Shown here one piece after another: positions 1-6,280 of a stretch of DNA of 6,287 nucleotides. The translations under genes and the position numbers were made by a program. The notes beneath the pieces are model-generated. The model saw nothing but the letters and a program-made list of their open reading frames with translations, was not told the DNA's origin and made no database searches. Positions within the stretch are counted from its first letter, which is position 1. Each line of letters starts with the position of its first letter. This stretch comes from Bacillota bacterium (lineage in GTDB: Bacteria; Bacillota; Sulfobacillia; JAJZYS01; JAJYTV01), in the NCBI GenBank assembly GCA_021786135.1, contig JAJYNV010000044.1, forward strand, positions 1-6,287. The letters run 5' to 3'.

Positions 1-1
1 C

Positions 2-556
2 GTCCTCAAGCACTCGGTCGAGGTGGCGCTTGTCGCCGGCATGATCGCAGCCGAACTGGGCGCCGACATCCAGGTGGCCAAGCGAGGCGGACTCTTGCAC
101 GACATCGGCAAGGCTCTGACGCACGAGATGGAGGGCACGCACCTCGAACTCGGCATCGACCTGCTGCGCAAGTACAAGGAGCCGCAGGCCGTGATCTGGG
201 CCATGGAGGCACACCACGGCGGTGAGCCGCACTCGGTCGAAGCGGTCATCGTCACGGCCGCGGACGCGATTTCTGCGGCCAGGCCGGGCGCGCGGCGCGA
301 GAGCCTGGAACTGTACGTCAAGCGACTGCGCAAGCTCGAGGAGATCGCAGATTCGTTCGAAGGCGTCGAGAAGACGTACGCCATCCAGGCTGGGCGCGAG
401 ATCCGGATCATCGTCAGACCCGACAAGGTGGACGATCTCCAGGCGGTGCGCATGGCCCACGACATCGCGCGCAGGATCGAGCAGGAACTGACCTATCCGG
501 GACAGATCAAGGTGGCTGTGGTGCGCGAGACGCGAGCCGTCGATATCGCGAAGTAA
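2..556 (+). CDS. rny: Ribonuclease Y, C-terminal part (5' truncated by window edge)
   Basis: RNase Y is the membrane-anchored endoribonuclease that starts bulk mRNA decay in many bacteria. Only the last 184 residues are visible, in a frame open from base 2; family members are about 520 residues, so the N-terminal membrane anchor, coiled coil and KH domain lie outside the window. What remains is most of the metal-dependent HD domain and the conserved C-terminal domain. Candidate metal or catalytic residues, numbered from the first visible codon, are H4 (in LKHSVEVA), the HD pair H33-D34 (in LLHDIGKA), H71-H72 (in EAHHGG) and D88 (in TAADAIS). The segment from GARRESLELYVKRL to the end (YPGQIKVAVVRETRAVDIAK) matches the usual RNase Y C-terminus, so the 3' end is intact. 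A GC-rich hairpin follows the stop. The GTG at 23 is internal, not a start. The identification is near certain from motif recall. Confidence 0.96.
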   Translation, partial: VLKHSVEVALVAGMIAAELGADIQVAKRGGLLHDIGKALTHEMEGTHLELGIDLLRKYKEPQAVIWAMEAHHGGEPHSVEAVIVTAADAISAARPGARRESLELYVKRLRKLEEIADSFEGVEKTYAIQAGREIRIIVRPDKVDDLQAVRMAHDIARRIEQELTYPGQIKVAVVRETRAVDIAK

Positions 557-568
557 GGGAACGGTGGG

Positions 569-600
569 CGGGGGGCGGTCTTAGGCCGGCCCCCGTCTTT
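569..600 (+). terminator. Probable intrinsic terminator or attenuator after rny
   Basis: A GC-rich inverted repeat pairs GGGGGC (571-576) with GCCCCC (589-594). The pairing may extend inward by two G-C pairs (577-578 with 586-587, leaving G588 bulged), giving a loop of about seven bases. The 3' side is followed by GTCTTTGT, a short and imperfect T-run, so termination may be incomplete. It starts 13 bases after the rny stop and ends just before the next gene's Shine-Dalgarno. Because no promoter is evident between the hairpin and the next gene, it may act as a leaky terminator or an mRNA 3'-end stabiliser rather than a full operon boundary. No folding energy was computed. Confidence 0.6.
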
Positions 601-602
601 GT

Positions 603-611
603 GGAGGAGGG
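603..611 (+). promoter_or_regulatory. Shine-Dalgarno that fixes the ThyX-like start at TTG 619
   Basis: The purine run GGAGGAGGG lies seven bases before TTG at 619. The in-frame GTG at 601 would put this Shine-Dalgarno inside the coding sequence and would itself be preceded by the terminator T-run. The TTG is therefore the better start. Confidence 0.8.
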
Positions 612-618
612 CAATCGA

Positions 619-2025
619 TTGTCATCGCTGGAGCGTTTCGTCTCCAATACGGACCGCGACGTTTACGCGATCTTCAACCTGCCCGAGGAAGTGATCGCGG
701 TCATCTTTGCCTACGTCTCACGTAGCCCGCTTTCGTTCCGGGAAAACCTGGCACGCCTCCTGGCCGGCGACGAGGGTGATATCGGTGCCTTCGGAGCCGG
801 CGCCGGAATGGTGGCCGCGACGCAGGCTGTCGCTTCGGCATCGGCCTTCCACGAGCGCTGGGTCGTGAATTACGGACATGCGTCCGTCGCGGAGCATGCG
901 TCGGTGCATCTCGGCGTTGAGCGCGTGTCGCGCCTGGCGTCGGCGGCGCTCGAACTCGCGAACCCCTTTCTCAGCTTCACGGAATACTCGCAGCGCTACC
1001 AGGGACCGCAGCGTGGCGCCTACTATCTGCCTGACCTGACCCAGCGCGAGGCTGAGCTCTATGAAGAGACCATGGATGCGCTCTATGACAGCTACCTTGC
1101 GATCCGGCAGGCGATCGTGGGCCATCTGGCCGCCGAGAGGAACCTTGACCTCGCGGACGAGAAGACCGCCCGGCGCCTCGATCGGCTGGCGTTCGAGGAT
1201 GCGCGCTATGCACTTCCCCTCGCCACGTTGACCAATCTCGGCGTCACCGGCAACGCCCGAGCGCTGCGCGATGCCATTGTGCTGCTGCGCTCGTCGCCGC
1301 ATGCCGAGGATGTCCGCCTCGGCGATGCCATGCGCGACGAGGCCAAGGTGGTCGTGCCAACCCTCCTGCGCCATGCCGACCCATCGGAATCCGTGCGCCA
1401 GCGTCCGCTCGGAGGCGAGCCCCGCGGCGATGCCACGACGCCCGTGCGGCTCATAGGCACCGTACCGAACGGGGCTGCACTGCGCCGACTGGCAGCCGCG
1501 GTGCGACCGGGCGAAGAACTCACCCACCGCACCGATCGGGAGCTTCTGGGGCTGGTGCAGTCGATCACGCCCTTCGGTCCCTACGACACGCCTCCGGCCG
1601 CCTATCACCTCCTGCGCTACGAGGTCCAGTTCGATGTCTCCGAAGCTGCCTGGCACCAGCTGTTGCGGCACTCGAGACGCATGGATTTCACTTGGTCTGA
1701 GCCTGGATTCTCGGGCGGCATAGTCGTGCCGCCGCTCGTGCGCGCCGCCGGTGCCGAAGGTCTCCTGCAGGAGGCCGCGGAGAGGGCGGCCGCAGCCGCG
1801 AACCGTCTTGGCGCTGAGCATCCCGCGCGGCGTTACCTCGTTCTCAATGCGCATCGCCGCTCGATTCTCGCGTCCCTTGACCTGGCGGAGGTCTGCCACT
1901 TCATTCGCCAGCGCGGCAAACCCGACGCCCAGTGGGAGATTCGCCAGGCCACCGGCTTCCTGCACGCCCTGGTGCAGGGCGTGCACCCCTTCGCCTGGTT
2001 GCCCGAGCTTGAAGGAGGTAGCTGA
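619..2025 (+). CDS. Tandem two-domain ThyX-like (FAD-dependent thymidylate synthase family) protein
   Basis: ThyX enzymes make dTMP from dUMP with FAD, NAD(P)H and methylenetetrahydrofolate, normally as homotetramers of roughly 220-residue subunits. This 468-residue protein holds two ThyX-like halves. Half 1 (about 1-255) has YGHASVAEH (85-93), an SR at 104-105, FLSFTEYSQRY (117-127), ARYALP (195-200), NARAL (212-216) and an R at 224. Half 2 (about 275-468) begins with the ThyX-like strand VRLIG, then has WHQLLRHS (345-352), a Ser at 360, and HFIRQRGKPDAQWEIR (427-442). The canonical signature is RHR-x7-S-x-R. Half 1 reads A114-N115-P116, seven residues, then S124-Q-R126-Y. Half 2 reads R350-H351-S352, seven residues, then S360-E-P. 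The spacing is kept in both halves, but each has lost a different part. The arginine matching the dUMP-activating Arg174 of Thermotoga maritima ThyX appears to be R224 in half 1 and R432 in half 2. Catalytic activity is therefore uncertain, and no gene symbol is given. The TTG start is set by a strong Shine-Dalgarno. The stop abuts the next gene's start. Confidence 0.88.
   Translation: MSSLERFVSNTDRDVYAIFNLPEEVIAVIFAYVSRSPLSFRENLARLLAGDEGDIGAFGAGAGMVAATQAVASASAFHERWVVNYGHASVAEHASVHLGVERVSRLASAALELANPFLSFTEYSQRYQGPQRGAYYLPDLTQREAELYEETMDALYDSYLAIRQAIVGHLAAERNLDLADEKTARRLDRLAFEDARYALPLATLTNLGVTGNARALRDAIVLLRSSPHAEDVRLGDAMRDEAKVVVPTLLRHADPSESVRQRPLGGEPRGDATTPVRLIGTVPNGAALRRLAAAVRPGEELTHRTDRELLGLVQSITPFGPYDTPPAAYHLLRYEVQFDVSEAAWHQLLRHSRRMDFTWSEPGFSGGIVVPPLVRAAGAEGLLQEAAERAAAAANRLGAEHPARRYLVLNAHRRSILASLDLAEVCHFIRQRGKPDAQWEIRQATGFLHALVQGVHPFAWLPELEGGS
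2011..2018 (+). promoter_or_regulatory. Shine-Dalgarno that fixes the YmdB-like start at TTG 2026
   Basis: GAAGGAGG lies inside the last codons of the ThyX-like gene, seven bases before TTG 2026. The alternative in-frame ATG at 2038 would be 19 bases away and would leave only two residues before the metal-binding GDVCG motif, so TTG is preferred. Confidence 0.85.
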
Positions 2026-2805
2026 TTGCGCATCTTGATGGTCGGGGATGTCTGCGGCCGACCGGGTCGAACCATGCTGCGCGAGCAGCTGCCCGCTCTG
2101 CGGCGCAGCTACGGTGCGGACCTCGTGGTCGTCAATGGCGAGAACGCCGCGGCGGGATTCGGCATCACACCATCCGTCTATGAGGAACTGCGCGCGGCGG
2201 GAGCGGATGTTGTCACGCTCGGCAACCACACCTTCGACAAGAAGGAGGCGATGACGCTTCTCGACGAGGAGCCACGCCTCCTTCGCCCGCTCAACTACCC
2301 TCCTGGAGCCCCAGGGCGCGGAGCGGCGGTGGTGGAAGCGGCCGGTTGCCGCGTGCTCGTGATGAACGCCATGGGGCGCGTCTTCCTGCCCATCCTGCTC
2401 GACGATCCTTTCCGCGCCGTCGACGCCGAGCTCGAAGCCCACCAGGGACGCTTCGATGTGGCGCTGCTGGATTTCCACGGCGAGGCGACCTCGGAGAAGG
2501 AGGCCATGGGCTGGTATCTCGACGGGCGCGCCGCCGCCGTTCTCGGTACGCATACCCATGTGCAGACGGCTGACGAGCGCATCCTTCCGGCCGGCACGGC
2601 CTATATCACCGACGTCGGCATGACCGGTCCTGCCGATTCCGTCCTGGGCATGGACAAGGACGCCATGGTACAGCGCATGTTGCGCCAGTTGCCTACGCGT
2701 TTTGAGGTGGCGGAAGGAAGGCGTCAGATCAATGCCGTAGTCGTGGAGGTGGAACGAGAGTCGGGAATGGCCAGGGAGGTGCAGCGGATCTTCATCCGCG
2801 AGTGA
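2026..2805 (+). CDS. ymdB: YmdB/TIGR00282-family metallophosphoesterase
   Basis: This is a cytosolic dimetal phosphoesterase. In Bacillus subtilis, YmdB hydrolyses 2',3'-cyclic nucleotides and influences biofilm and motility programmes; the B. subtilis gene lies just downstream of rny. The 259-residue product is full length for the family. Calcineurin-like motifs appear in order: ILMVGDVCGRPGR with D8, VVNGEN with E39-N40, LGNHTFD with N67-H68, DFHGEATSEKEA with H151, GTHTHVQTADERI with H176 and H178, and TDVGMTGP near 196-202. All expected ligand positions are present, so the enzyme should be active. No signal peptide or membrane segment is seen. It starts directly after the ThyX-like stop with no gap, and the next gene begins one base after its own stop, implying translational coupling. 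Family membership is very secure. The precise substrate in this organism is inferred from the family. Confidence 0.95.
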   Translation: MRILMVGDVCGRPGRTMLREQLPALRRSYGADLVVVNGENAAAGFGITPSVYEELRAAGADVVTLGNHTFDKKEAMTLLDEEPRLLRPLNYPPGAPGRGAAVVEAAGCRVLVMNAMGRVFLPILLDDPFRAVDAELEAHQGRFDVALLDFHGEATSEKEAMGWYLDGRAAAVLGTHTHVQTADERILPAGTAYITDVGMTGPADSVLGMDKDAMVQRMLRQLPTRFEVAEGRRQINAVVVEVERESGMAREVQRIFIRE

Positions 2806-2806
2806 A

Positions 2807-3760
2807 TTGACATTAGCTTCGATTGCCGATGCCCATTGCGACACGCTGATGCTCCTGACTGGCGAGCATCCGGCAGGCACCAGTCTTTGCGACACGCTGC
2901 CCGGTCAACTGGACCTCCAGCGCCTGCTGGCGTCTCAGGTGGGCCTGCAGTTCTTTGCCCTCTTTACTGTGCCGACCCGCGACACCGGCGTGAATCTGAG
3001 ACGCATCCTCGAGATGATCACGCAGTTTCACCGGTCGGTTGTCGCGAGTGAGGGCCGCCTGCGTCCGGTGGTGTCGGCGTCCGACGTGGATTCCCGCGAT
3101 GGCACCGTCGGAGGGCTCTTGGCCATAGAGGGCCTCAGTGCGATCGGCGGGTCGGTGGAGGTGCTGGAGGCACTCCACATGCTCGGCGTGCGCAGCGCCA
3201 TGCTGACCTGGAACGAGCGCAACGACCTCGCCGACGGAGCCCTTGAACAGGCGTCGGGCGGGGGGCTCAGTTCGGCTGGTCGCAGGATTGTCCAGGCGAT
3301 GCAGCGCCTCAACATGGTCCTCGACGTTTCGCACCTCGGCGAGCGCGGGTTCTGGGATCTCCTCGAGGCGAGCGAGGGGCCGTTCATCGCATCGCATTCC
3401 AACGCGCGCAATGTCTGCGACCATCCGCGCAATCTGCGCGACGAGCAGCTCAAGGCGCTAGCCGCGCGCGGTGGCGTCGCGGGCATGAACTTCTACACCC
3501 AGTTCGTCATGGACGAGGGACCGGCCAAACTCGAAGACCTGATCCGACATGTGCGATATATCGCGGACCTCGTGGGGCCGGAGCATATCGGCCTCGGCTC
3601 GGACTTCGACGGCATCTCGGCCTGGCCGGAGGGGCTCGGAGGGGTGCAGGACTACGGCAACCTGCGGGTTGCTCTGACACAGGCGGGATTCACCTCAGCG
3701 GAGTGCGAGGGAATCCTCGGCGGCAACCTGCGCAGGGTGCTGCGCACAGTACTGGCATAG
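2807..3760 (+). CDS. Membrane dipeptidase family (peptidase M19) metallopeptidase
   Basis: M19 enzymes are dizinc dipeptidases that hydrolyse dipeptides, some accepting a D-residue at the C-terminal side. The 317-residue protein keeps the full metal set: H10 and D12 (ADAHCDT), bridging E108 (LLAIEGL), H176 (VLDVSHLG), H197 (IASHSN) and D266 (GLGSDFDG). R208 (DHPRNLRD) is 11 residues after H197, the same spacing as the substrate arginine in human renal dipeptidase. The LTWNERNDLADG segment (133-144) is the bacterial form of the substrate loop. There is no signal peptide or lipobox, so it probably acts in the cytosol despite the family name. TTG 2807 is the only plausible in-frame start. It lacks a clear Shine-Dalgarno and probably depends on coupling to the ymdB stop one base upstream. 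It precedes an M17 aminopeptidase, fitting a role in finishing peptide breakdown. Substrate stereochemistry cannot be read from the sequence. Confidence 0.94.
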   Translation: MTLASIADAHCDTLMLLTGEHPAGTSLCDTLPGQLDLQRLLASQVGLQFFALFTVPTRDTGVNLRRILEMITQFHRSVVASEGRLRPVVSASDVDSRDGTVGGLLAIEGLSAIGGSVEVLEALHMLGVRSAMLTWNERNDLADGALEQASGGGLSSAGRRIVQAMQRLNMVLDVSHLGERGFWDLLEASEGPFIASHSNARNVCDHPRNLRDEQLKALAARGGVAGMNFYTQFVMDEGPAKLEDLIRHVRYIADLVGPEHIGLGSDFDGISAWPEGLGGVQDYGNLRVALTQAGFTSAECEGILGGNLRRVLRTVLA

Positions 3761-3775
3761 AAGGGAAGCCTGAAC

Positions 3776-5230
3776 ATGGAGTTCGACTGGCAGGGCGGCC
3801 CGTTGCATGCGTGGACCGGCGACACGATCGTTGCGTTCCTGTGCTCGGACCAGCCGCTCGGCGGCATGGCGGCGGAACTTGACGAACTCTCCGGCGGCAC
3901 GCTGGGGCGCGTCTTCGGCAAGAAGGCGTTCAAGGGTGACATGGGGGATCTGGTCGTGCTGCCGCTCGCGGGCGGTGACCGCATGGCCGTCGTGGTGGGG
4001 CTGGGACATCGGGACGACAGTGACCGCTTTCGGCTGCGCCGCGCGGCGGCGCAGGGCGTGCGCAAGGCCAAGGAACTCGGGAGTAGGGCGGTTGCGGTGA
4101 TCCCGGCGGAGGGCGCCCCCTGCGGTACCGAGGCGGCGGCGGAGGCGGCGCTGATCGGCGGTGCAGTTGGGGCTTACGAGTTTCGACGCTACAAGTCGGG
4201 CGGGGAGGATGGGGGCGTCGAGCAGCTGACGCTCTGGACGTCAGCGCCAGTAGGGGAGGGCGCGCGCATCCGCGCGACAGCCATCGCTGAAGGTGTCGCC
4301 ATTGCGCGGGAGCTCGTCGACACCCCGCCGAACGACAAGACGCCGGATCTCCTCGCCAAACGGGTGGAAGATATCGCTGCGGGTACAGGCCTCACGTGCG
4401 AGGTACTGAGCCATGAGCGCCTGCGCGAGATGGGAGCAGGCGGCATTCTGGCGGTGGGTCGCGGATCCGCGCACGCACCTGCGATCCTGGTGCTGCGCCA
4501 CGATGGCGGGGAGGGCCCTTGGCATGGCTTCCTCGGCAAGGGCATCACGTTCGACTCGGGTGGACTGGACCTCAAGACGCAGGAGGGCATGTTCACCATG
4601 AAGAGCGACATGGCAGGCTCGGCTGCCGTCGCAGGCGCCATGCACGCCATCAGCCGGATCGGAGCCAAGGGGCGATTCATCGGTGTCCTGGCTCTGGCGG
4701 AAAACATGACGGGCACCGGCGCCTACAGACCGTCCGATGTCCTGCGCATGCTCTCCGGCGACACCGTCGAGGTGTCGAACACCGACGCCGAAGGCCGGCT
4801 CGTCCTGGCGGACGGCCTTGCGCTCCTGCGGCGCGAGGGCGTCGGGGACATCATCGACCTCGCCACGCTTACGGGCGCCATTGTGGTGGCCCTCGGCAAC
4901 CATCGCTCAGGCCTGTTCGCGAATGACGAAGGGCACGCCGCAGCGGTACTGGCCGCTGGTGAATCCTCTGGCGAGCGCTACTGGCGCATGCCGATCGATC
5001 CAGAGCACCAGGAGGCGCTCAAGAGCGCGATCGCCGACACCAAGAGCACGGGGGGCCGCGCCGGCGGCTCGTCCACCGCGGCGGCCTTCCTGGCCCGTTT
5101 CGCCGGAGACACGCCGTGGGCTCACCTGGACATCGCCGGCACAGCCTATCGTGAACAGTCCGGGGATGCCGGCCACGGTGCGAGCGGCTTCGGCGTCGAG
5201 ACGCTGGTACGCTTCGCGATCCAGGGGTGA
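3776..5230 (+). CDS. pepA: Leucyl aminopeptidase (peptidase M17, PepA-like)
   Basis: This is a dimetal aminopeptidase that removes N-terminal residues from peptides, normally a cytosolic hexamer. The 484-residue length is typical. The N-terminal macro-like domain spans about 1-165 and the catalytic domain about 170-484. Metal and catalytic residues are present with near-canonical spacing: K255 and D260 (GKGITFDSGG), K267 (LDLK), D278 (MKSDMAG), and D337, E339 and R341 in the signature NTDAEGRLVLADGL. These correspond to E. coli PepA K270, D275, K282, D293, D353, E355 and R357, with the last block one residue closer. The usual ENMPSG loop reads ENMTGTGAYRP here, a mild deviation near the active-site cleft. 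The C-terminal segment WAHLDIAGTAY matches the family. ATG 3776 has a modest purine stretch, AAGGGAAG (3761-3768), seven bases upstream. It follows the dipeptidase by 15 bases and precedes the PHP gene by one base. Some PepA proteins also bind DNA; nothing here tests that. Confidence 0.95.
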   Translation: MEFDWQGGPLHAWTGDTIVAFLCSDQPLGGMAAELDELSGGTLGRVFGKKAFKGDMGDLVVLPLAGGDRMAVVVGLGHRDDSDRFRLRRAAAQGVRKAKELGSRAVAVIPAEGAPCGTEAAAEAALIGGAVGAYEFRRYKSGGEDGGVEQLTLWTSAPVGEGARIRATAIAEGVAIARELVDTPPNDKTPDLLAKRVEDIAAGTGLTCEVLSHERLREMGAGGILAVGRGSAHAPAILVLRHDGGEGPWHGFLGKGITFDSGGLDLKTQEGMFTMKSDMAGSAAVAGAMHAISRIGAKGRFIGVLALAENMTGTGAYRPSDVLRMLSGDTVEVSNTDAEGRLVLADGLALLRREGVGDIIDLATLTGAIVVALGNHRSGLFANDEGHAAAVLAAGESSGERYWRMPIDPEHQEALKSAIADTKSTGGRAGGSSTAAAFLARFAGDTPWAHLDIAGTAYREQSGDAGHGASGFGVETLVRFAIQG

Positions 5231-5231
5231 T

Positions 5232-6041
5232 ATGGCATTGCGCGGTGACCTGCAGCTGCACTCGACCGCTTCCGACGGCCTCTGGCAGCCGGAGGCTCTC
5301 GTCCAGGGCCTCAAGGCCGCAGGCGTGCAGGTCGCCGCGCTGACCGATCACGACACGTGTCTCGGCGTGCCGGCCTTCGCCGCTTCGGCGGCGAGGGCCG
5401 GCATCGTCGCGATCTGCGGCGCCGAGATCGCTGCCGAGCAGGACGGCGCCGAGGTGCACCTCCTGAGCTACTTCCACGCCCTGCCGACCGGTCCGTACCG
5501 GGACATCCTGGACAGGCTTTCGGACGAGCGACATGGACGGGCCGCGAAGATGTTGATCCAGCTGCGTCGGGTCGGGATCTCCCTCGACGAGACCCAGGTA
5601 CTGGCGCAGTCGCAGCCTGGTCGACCGCATGTCGCCCGAGCGCTCGTGGCAGCTGGAGTCGTGCCCGATGTGCCGGAGGCGTTCGAACGCTTGCTCAACC
5701 CGGGCCGTCCAGGGTACGTCCCGCGCTTCAGGCCCGCGGCCAAGGATGTGATCGTCGCGGCGCGCGAGCAGGGCGGACTCACGAGCCTCGCCCACCCCTG
5801 CCGCTACGAGCATGCACCGCTCGAGGAACTCACCCGGGCGGGGATCGATGCGATGGAGGTCGTCCACCCCAGCGCGAGTCCGGCGCAGACTGAGATGCTG
5901 CGAAGGACGACGCGAGATCTCGGGTTGCGTCTCGTCACCGGTGGCAGCGACTTTCACGCCAAGTCGGACGACGCGCCGCTCGGCACCTATGTCCTGACAG
6001 GGGACGACGTGGAGCGCTTCCTGCTTAGGCTCGGCGCATGA
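5232..6041 (+). CDS. PHP-domain phosphoesterase (TrpH/YciV-like, nucleotidase or RNA exonuclease)
   Basis: Proteins of this PHP group include enzymes that dephosphorylate 3',5'-nucleotide bisphosphates and E. coli YciV (RNase AM), a 5'-3' exoribonuclease. The 269-residue product shows the PHP motifs in order: DLQLHSTASDG (6-16), LTDHDT (37-42), GAEI with E65, H76 (EVHLLSYF), GRPHVARAL with H133, LAHP with H188, and GGSDFH with D240 and H242. The insert between GAEI and LAHP (about 66-186) matches the helical subdomain of this group. The first histidine of the usual HxH motif is glutamine (Q8). The same DLQxH form occurs, as I recall, in PHP domains of bacterial PolX, so this need not inactivate the enzyme. 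ATG 5232 follows AGGGGTGAT (5223-5231), one base after the pepA stop; TTG 5238 is a possible alternative start. The same frame stays open upstream through pepA, but that is a GC-rich shadow. The exact substrate is not determinable from sequence. Confidence 0.9.
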   Translation: MALRGDLQLHSTASDGLWQPEALVQGLKAAGVQVAALTDHDTCLGVPAFAASAARAGIVAICGAEIAAEQDGAEVHLLSYFHALPTGPYRDILDRLSDERHGRAAKMLIQLRRVGISLDETQVLAQSQPGRPHVARALVAAGVVPDVPEAFERLLNPGRPGYVPRFRPAAKDVIVAAREQGGLTSLAHPCRYEHAPLEELTRAGIDAMEVVHPSASPAQTEMLRRTTRDLGLRLVTGGSDFHAKSDDAPLGTYVLTGDDVERFLLRLGA

Positions 6042-6079
6042 TCGGGGACCGGGCATCGTAGGCTAGACTTGGTGAGGCC

Positions 6080-6280
6080 ATGGATGCGGAGGAAGAGGTT
6101 CAGCACCTGCGAGAGATGGTGGCAAGACTGCGGCTGAGCCGCTCTCTCCTGCTGCGGCTCCTGGATGAGTCCCTGCGCGAGCAGGAGGCTCTGCAGGCGC
6201 GCCTGCGGGAAGGCGCAGGCATGTCGAACGTAAGACACCTGCCGCCACGATCGGCGCAGGACAAGGGCTCAGCGCCTTAG
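6080..6280 (+). CDS. Small helical/coiled-coil protein of unknown function
   Basis: This 66-residue product matches no family I recognise. Residues 1-46 look continuously helical and rich in charge and leucine, with hydrophobic positions at V7, L10, V14, L17, L23-L25, L27-L28, L32, L38 and L42 in a roughly heptad pattern. This fits a short coiled coil or amphipathic helix. The tail (about 47-66) is polar, with PP and basic residues, and is probably disordered. There are no cysteines, signal peptide or obvious enzyme motif. ATG 6080 is preceded by GGTGAGG (6071-6077) at unusually short spacing, and an in-frame TAG at 6059-6061 rules out an upstream extension. It lies 38 bases after the PHP gene on the same strand. 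It is probably a real gene given its position and lack of overlap with other genes. In GC-rich DNA an open frame this short could be chance, so confidence is moderate. Confidence 0.6.
   Translation: MDAEEEVQHLREMVARLRLSRSLLLRLLDESLREQEALQARLREGAGMSNVRHLPPRSAQDKGSAP

Noticed and set aside
601..618. GTG at 601 as start of the ThyX-like gene.
   Set aside because: It would place the strong Shine-Dalgarno GGAGGAGGG within the coding region and would have no ribosome binding site of its own.
718..2895. A 725-codon open frame on the minus strand, antisense to the ThyX-like and YmdB-like genes.
   Set aside because: Its translation resembles no protein family, it spans two well-supported plus-strand genes, and long antisense open frames are common in GC-rich coding DNA because stop codons are rare there.
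4737..5231. N-terminal extension of the PHP gene frame upstream into pepA.
   Set aside because: The extension translates to Arg/Ser/Pro-rich sequence without homology and overlaps the conserved catalytic region of pepA. The PHP motif begins six residues after ATG 5232, which has a Shine-Dalgarno-like AGGGGTGAT.
5019..6056. A 345-codon minus-strand open frame opposite the PHP gene.
   Set aside because: It lies opposite a motif-complete PHP gene and the end of pepA, with low-complexity Arg/Gly/Pro-rich translation typical of a GC-rich shadow.
6042..6079. A promoter before the small gene, with TAGACT (6064-6069) as a -10 element.
   Set aside because: It matches TATAAT at only four of six positions, and nothing like TTGACA lies at the expected distance upstream. 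This is chance-level evidence.
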